A DNA stretch of 64,000 bases, from the NCBI RefSeq assembly GCF_937425535.1, contig NZ_OW485601.1:4819501-4883500 (forward strand). Direction: 5' to 3'. The DNA is from Rhodovastum atsumiense. GTDB taxonomy: Bacteria > Pseudomonadota > Alphaproteobacteria > Acetobacterales > Acetobacteraceae. The notes under the pieces were generated by a model. The model saw only the letters and a program-made list of their open reading frames with translations, had not been told where the DNA came from and did no database searches. Both the position numbers and the translations under genes were made by a program. Below, piece by piece: positions 61,683 to 64,000 of the stretch; within the stretch, counting starts at the first letter, position 1, and every line of letters begins with the position of its first letter.

Positions 61683-63046
61683 GATCGTGTCCCGGGGAGT
61701 GGTGTAGGAGCGGCAGTGGCGGGCCTGTCTCCGGCGGTGTGGGTTTGCCGCGGTCAGGCTGCGACGGCGGGCAGCTCAGTATTGCCCATGGGGGCCAGCG
61801 CCTCCAGAGGCATATAGCGCCGCTGGACCGCCCATTCGATCAGCAGCGCGCCGACGAGGCGGATGACCGCGGCATCGTTGGGAAAGATGCCGACGACATC
61901 GCAGCGGCGCTTGACCTCGGCATTGAGGCGTTCGAGCGGGTTGGTGCTGTGCAGCTTGCTCCAGTGCGCCTTGGGGAAATCCATGTAGGCCAGCACATCG
62001 GCCTCGGCGGCCTCCAGGAAGGCGGCCAGTTTGGGGAACTGCCCTCGCAACCGGTCGGTGACGTCGCGCCATTGCGCCTGGGCGGCGGCGCGGTCGGGCT
62101 GGGCGAAGATGGTCTTGAGCAGGGCGATCACCATCGGCCGCTGGGTGGCGCCGACATAGGCCAGTGCGTTGCGCATGAAATGCACCCGGCAGCGCTGCCA
62201 GGTGGCGCGCAGCGTCTTGGCCGCGGCCGCTTTCAGCCCCTCGTGGGCATCCGAAATCACCAGCTTGACCCCGCGCAGGCCGCGCCGGGTCAGGGAGCGC
62301 AGGAAGTCGGTCCAGAAGATCTCCGCCTCCGACGGGCCGGTCGCCAGGCCGAGCACTTCGCGGCGGCCGTCGGTGTTCACTCCCACAGCGATTATCACCG
62401 CCGTCGAGACCACCCGCCCGGCCTCGCGCGTCTTCACGTAGGTGGCGTCGATCCACAGATATGGCCAATCGCCCTCGATCGGCCGGTTGCGGAACGCCGC
62501 CACCTGGCCGTCGAGTTCGGCGCAGATGCGGCTGACTTCGCTCTTGGAAACACCCTCCAGGCCGAGCGCTTTGACCAGGTCATCCACGCTGCGCGTCGAA
62601 ACACCATGGACGTAGGCTTCCTGGATCACTGCCGCCAGCGCCCGCTCGGCGGTGCGCCGCGGCTCAAGGAAGCTGGGAAAGTAAGAGCCGTGACGCAGCT
62701 TCGGGATCCTGACTTCCAGGCGGCCTGCCCGCGTGTCCCAGGGACGTGACCGGGTACCATTGCGCTGGTTGGTGCGCTCGGGGCTGCGCTCGCCGTGCCC
62801 GGCACCGCAGAGCTGCGACACCTCGGCGTCCATCAGCCGGTGCACCATGAAGCTGAGCATCTCGCGCAGCAGGTCGGTCTCCGCCCCCTTCTCAAGCAAC
62901 TCGGTAAGGGCGATCGTGTCGGCGGTCATGGTCGGTCTCCGGGGAAGGTTGCGTGGTCGTGACAACCCAAACCTACCCGGCGATCAGGCCATGGCCACCC
63001 CCCCCTCACGGGGCGCCGCTCCTACACCACTCCCCGGGACACGATC
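61683..63046 (-). mobile_element. IS256-family element, second type
   Basis: 1364 bp with perfect terminal repeats beginning GATCGTGTCCCGGGGAGTGG and extending into TGTAGGAGCGGC. Flanks GATGGGGTTG (left) and GATGGTGTTG (right) look like a target duplication with one mismatch. Unrelated in sequence to the IS256 copies at 12952 and 26910. Confidence 0.88.
61754..62929 (-). CDS. IS256-family transposase
   Basis: 391 residues from ATG 62929 with GGAGACC upstream. Catalytic region: YLWIDATYVKTREAGRVVST (D), KLVISDAHEGLKAAAAKTLR (D), TWQRCRVHFMRNALAYVGAT, and STNPLERLNAEVKRRCDVVG near the Glu. The N-terminus reads LLREMLSFMVHRLMDAEVSQ, and GERSPERTNQRNGTRSRPWD is the family's NGxR segment. Intact. 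Confidence 0.95.
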   Translation of the reverse strand: MTADTIALTELLEKGAETDLLREMLSFMVHRLMDAEVSQLCGAGHGERSPERTNQRNGTRSRPWDTRAGRLEVRIPKLRHGSYFPSFLEPRRTAERALAAVIQEAYVHGVSTRSVDDLVKALGLEGVSKSEVSRICAELDGQVAAFRNRPIEGDWPYLWIDATYVKTREAGRVVSTAVIIAVGVNTDGRREVLGLATGPSEAEIFWTDFLRSLTRRGLRGVKLVISDAHEGLKAAAAKTLRATWQRCRVHFMRNALAYVGATQRPMVIALLKTIFAQPDRAAAQAQWRDVTDRLRGQFPKLAAFLEAAEADVLAYMDFPKAHWSKLHSTNPLERLNAEVKRRCDVVGIFPNDAAVIRLVGALLIEWAVQRRYMPLEALAPMGNTELPAVAA

Positions 63047-63433
63047 GATGGTGTTGGTGGTGGTTGAGCGCCGAAGGCGATCAACCGCATTGGTCAGAAA
63101 AACAAGCTCACCCGCCGCTGGGCCCGACGGGGCACTCGGCCCTCTGCTCCCCAGGACCAGCGCACGGCGATCTTCGGCGCCATCTGTCCTCGGGAGGGCA
63201 AGGAGGCCGCGCTGGTTCTGCCCCGATGTAATCTCGATGCGATGAACCTGCATCTGGTCGAGATCGCCGCCGCCGTGGTGCCCGGTGCGCATGCTGTGCT
63301 GATGCTCGATCAGGCGGGGTGGCATACCTCAGCGCGCCTCGCGGTGCCCTCCAACATCACCTTGGTGCCGCTGCCACCGAAATGCCCTGAGCTCAACCCG
63401 ACCGAGAATATATGGCAGTTTTTACGGGACTGA
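63047..63433 (+). pseudogene. IS630-family transposase, DDE part
   Basis: After about 40 bp of extra sequence the IS630 gene of 61159 continues: IGQKNKLTRRWARRGTRPSA, RTAIFGAICPREGKEAALVL, AVLMLDQAGWHTSARLAVPS, PKCPELNPTENIWQFLRD. It stops early at 63431, where an IS3-type end follows. Confidence 0.82.
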
Positions 63434-63494
63434 GCTGGTCCCCGGATCCCGGACAGTTGGATAAGCTTGGTCCGACTGGACGAAGAACGAACGG

Positions 63495-63779
63495 ATGAGC
63501 GGGCAGCGGAAGCGCTACTCGGCGGAGTTCAAGGCGAAGGTAGCTCTGGAGGCGATCCGGGGCGAGTTGACGGTGGCGCAACTGGTGGCCAAGCACGGGG
63601 TGCACCAGACGCTGATCAACGCCTGGAAGAAGCAGGCCATTGAAGGGATGACCGGGGTGTTCTCGGGCCGCGCGGAGGCGATGGAGACGGCACGGGCGGA
63701 GGAGCTCGAGAAGCTGCACGCCAAGATTGGCCAGTTGGTGATGGAACGGGATTTTTTGCGGAAGGCCCCCGGTCGATGA
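63495..63779 (+). CDS. IS3-family OrfA
   Basis: 94 residues with the classic IS3 OrfA layout: helix-turn-helix RKRYSAEFKAKVALEAIRGE...VAQLVAKHGVHQTLINAWKK followed by a leucine-zipper helix AEELEKLHAKIGQLVMERDF. The stop overlaps the orfB start (ATGA at 63776). Confidence 0.9.
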   Translation: MSGQRKRYSAEFKAKVALEAIRGELTVAQLVAKHGVHQTLINAWKKQAIEGMTGVFSGRAEAMETARAEELEKLHAKIGQLVMERDFLRKAPGR

Positions 63780-64000
63780 GCGTCGGCCGGAGGCGAGAGT
63801 GTACAGCACGGAGCAAACCGGCTGTGGATCACGCTCGAAACCGGCAACTCACCACGCTGGAAAGCGGCGGTGGATCACGCAGGAAACCGGCACCCTGGCA
63901 CGGGGCGAAGCGGCACCGGCTGCGGCGGACGGGGCTCTCCTGGCAGGCGAGTAATCGCCAAGAACATCCCTCCCTTTCACCGGGAGTGATGGATGCCGAG
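63776..64000 (+). pseudogene. IS3 OrfB start, then repeat-containing IS debris
   Basis: OrfB begins MSVGRRRE and is broken within about ten codons. From about 63820 the motif GTGGATCACGC(N)GGAAACCGG and relatives recur at 63823, 63846 (degenerate) and 63870, resembling the repeated subterminal sites of IS21-type ends. The window ends here. Confidence 0.5.

Overview
The window comes from a GC-rich alphaproteobacterium. The particular IS66, IS3, IS1182, IS1595 and ISAzo13 relatives and the glycosyltransferases with 'YLxxNPDV...HYxxxGxxEGR' repeats fit Acetobacteraceae or other Rhodospirillales best; this is inference from protein flavour, not a database match. The DNA is an insertion-sequence graveyard. 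More than half of it belongs to intact, nested or broken IS elements of the IS66, IS256, IS110/IS1111, IS3, IS5, IS1182, IS1380, IS1595, IS21, IS630 and ISAzo13 families. Several AT-rich islands of ordinary genes are stranded between them. A large plasmid-type replication gene near the right end suggests a plasmid, chromid or integrated plasmid.

Layout. 1-7 kb: broken dTDP-rhamnose genes (5' rmlB joined to 3' rmlA, then intact rmlC), a 1310-residue multidomain glycosyltransferase and a small protein with the same N-terminal repeats. 7-18 kb: a complete IS66 with a passenger gene, an IS110-type element, then a nest in which an IS256 element is interrupted by an IS1111-type element inside its terminal repeat and by an IS110 element inside its transposase. 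18-25 kb: further AT-rich surface-polysaccharide genes (a 5'-truncated glycosyltransferase, a secreted glycoside-hydrolase-like protein, a translationally coupled unknown) separated by IS3, IS5 and IS1182 debris. 25-30 kb: a large serine recombinase lacking its catalytic domain, split by an intact IS256 with a clean target duplication, plus IS66 fragments. 30-36 kb: a TPR protein containing 16 apparently identical 204-bp units, downstream of a GHKL-type ATPase. 36-38.5 kb: quiet housekeeping-like DNA (ACT-domain protein, acrylyl-CoA-reductase-like MDR enzyme, small membrane protein). 38.7-42.8 kb: IS debris containing a decayed FtsH-type peptidase fragment.

42.9-46.8 kb holds the most interesting non-IS module: a divergent ribbon-helix-helix regulator, two palindromic operator candidates, a GIY-YIG nuclease-like protein and, 2 bp downstream, a soluble FtsH-like AAA+/M41 protease without membrane helices. 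46.8-55.1 kb is an IS630 with TA duplication and then an IS1595 element interrupted by an IS66 (8-bp duplication, carrying a UPF0149/YecA-like passenger) and an IS21 (about 9-bp duplication). 55.6-59.7 kb carries an unknown gene with an in-frame 9-bp microsatellite and an 862-residue Rep/primase-like protein preceded by a possible 60-residue leader ORF. 59.9-64 kb is another pile of IS630, IS256 and IS3 elements.

The polysaccharide genes look like one surface-glycan locus torn apart by IS activity. Target duplications and frame restoration allow several insertion events to be ordered.
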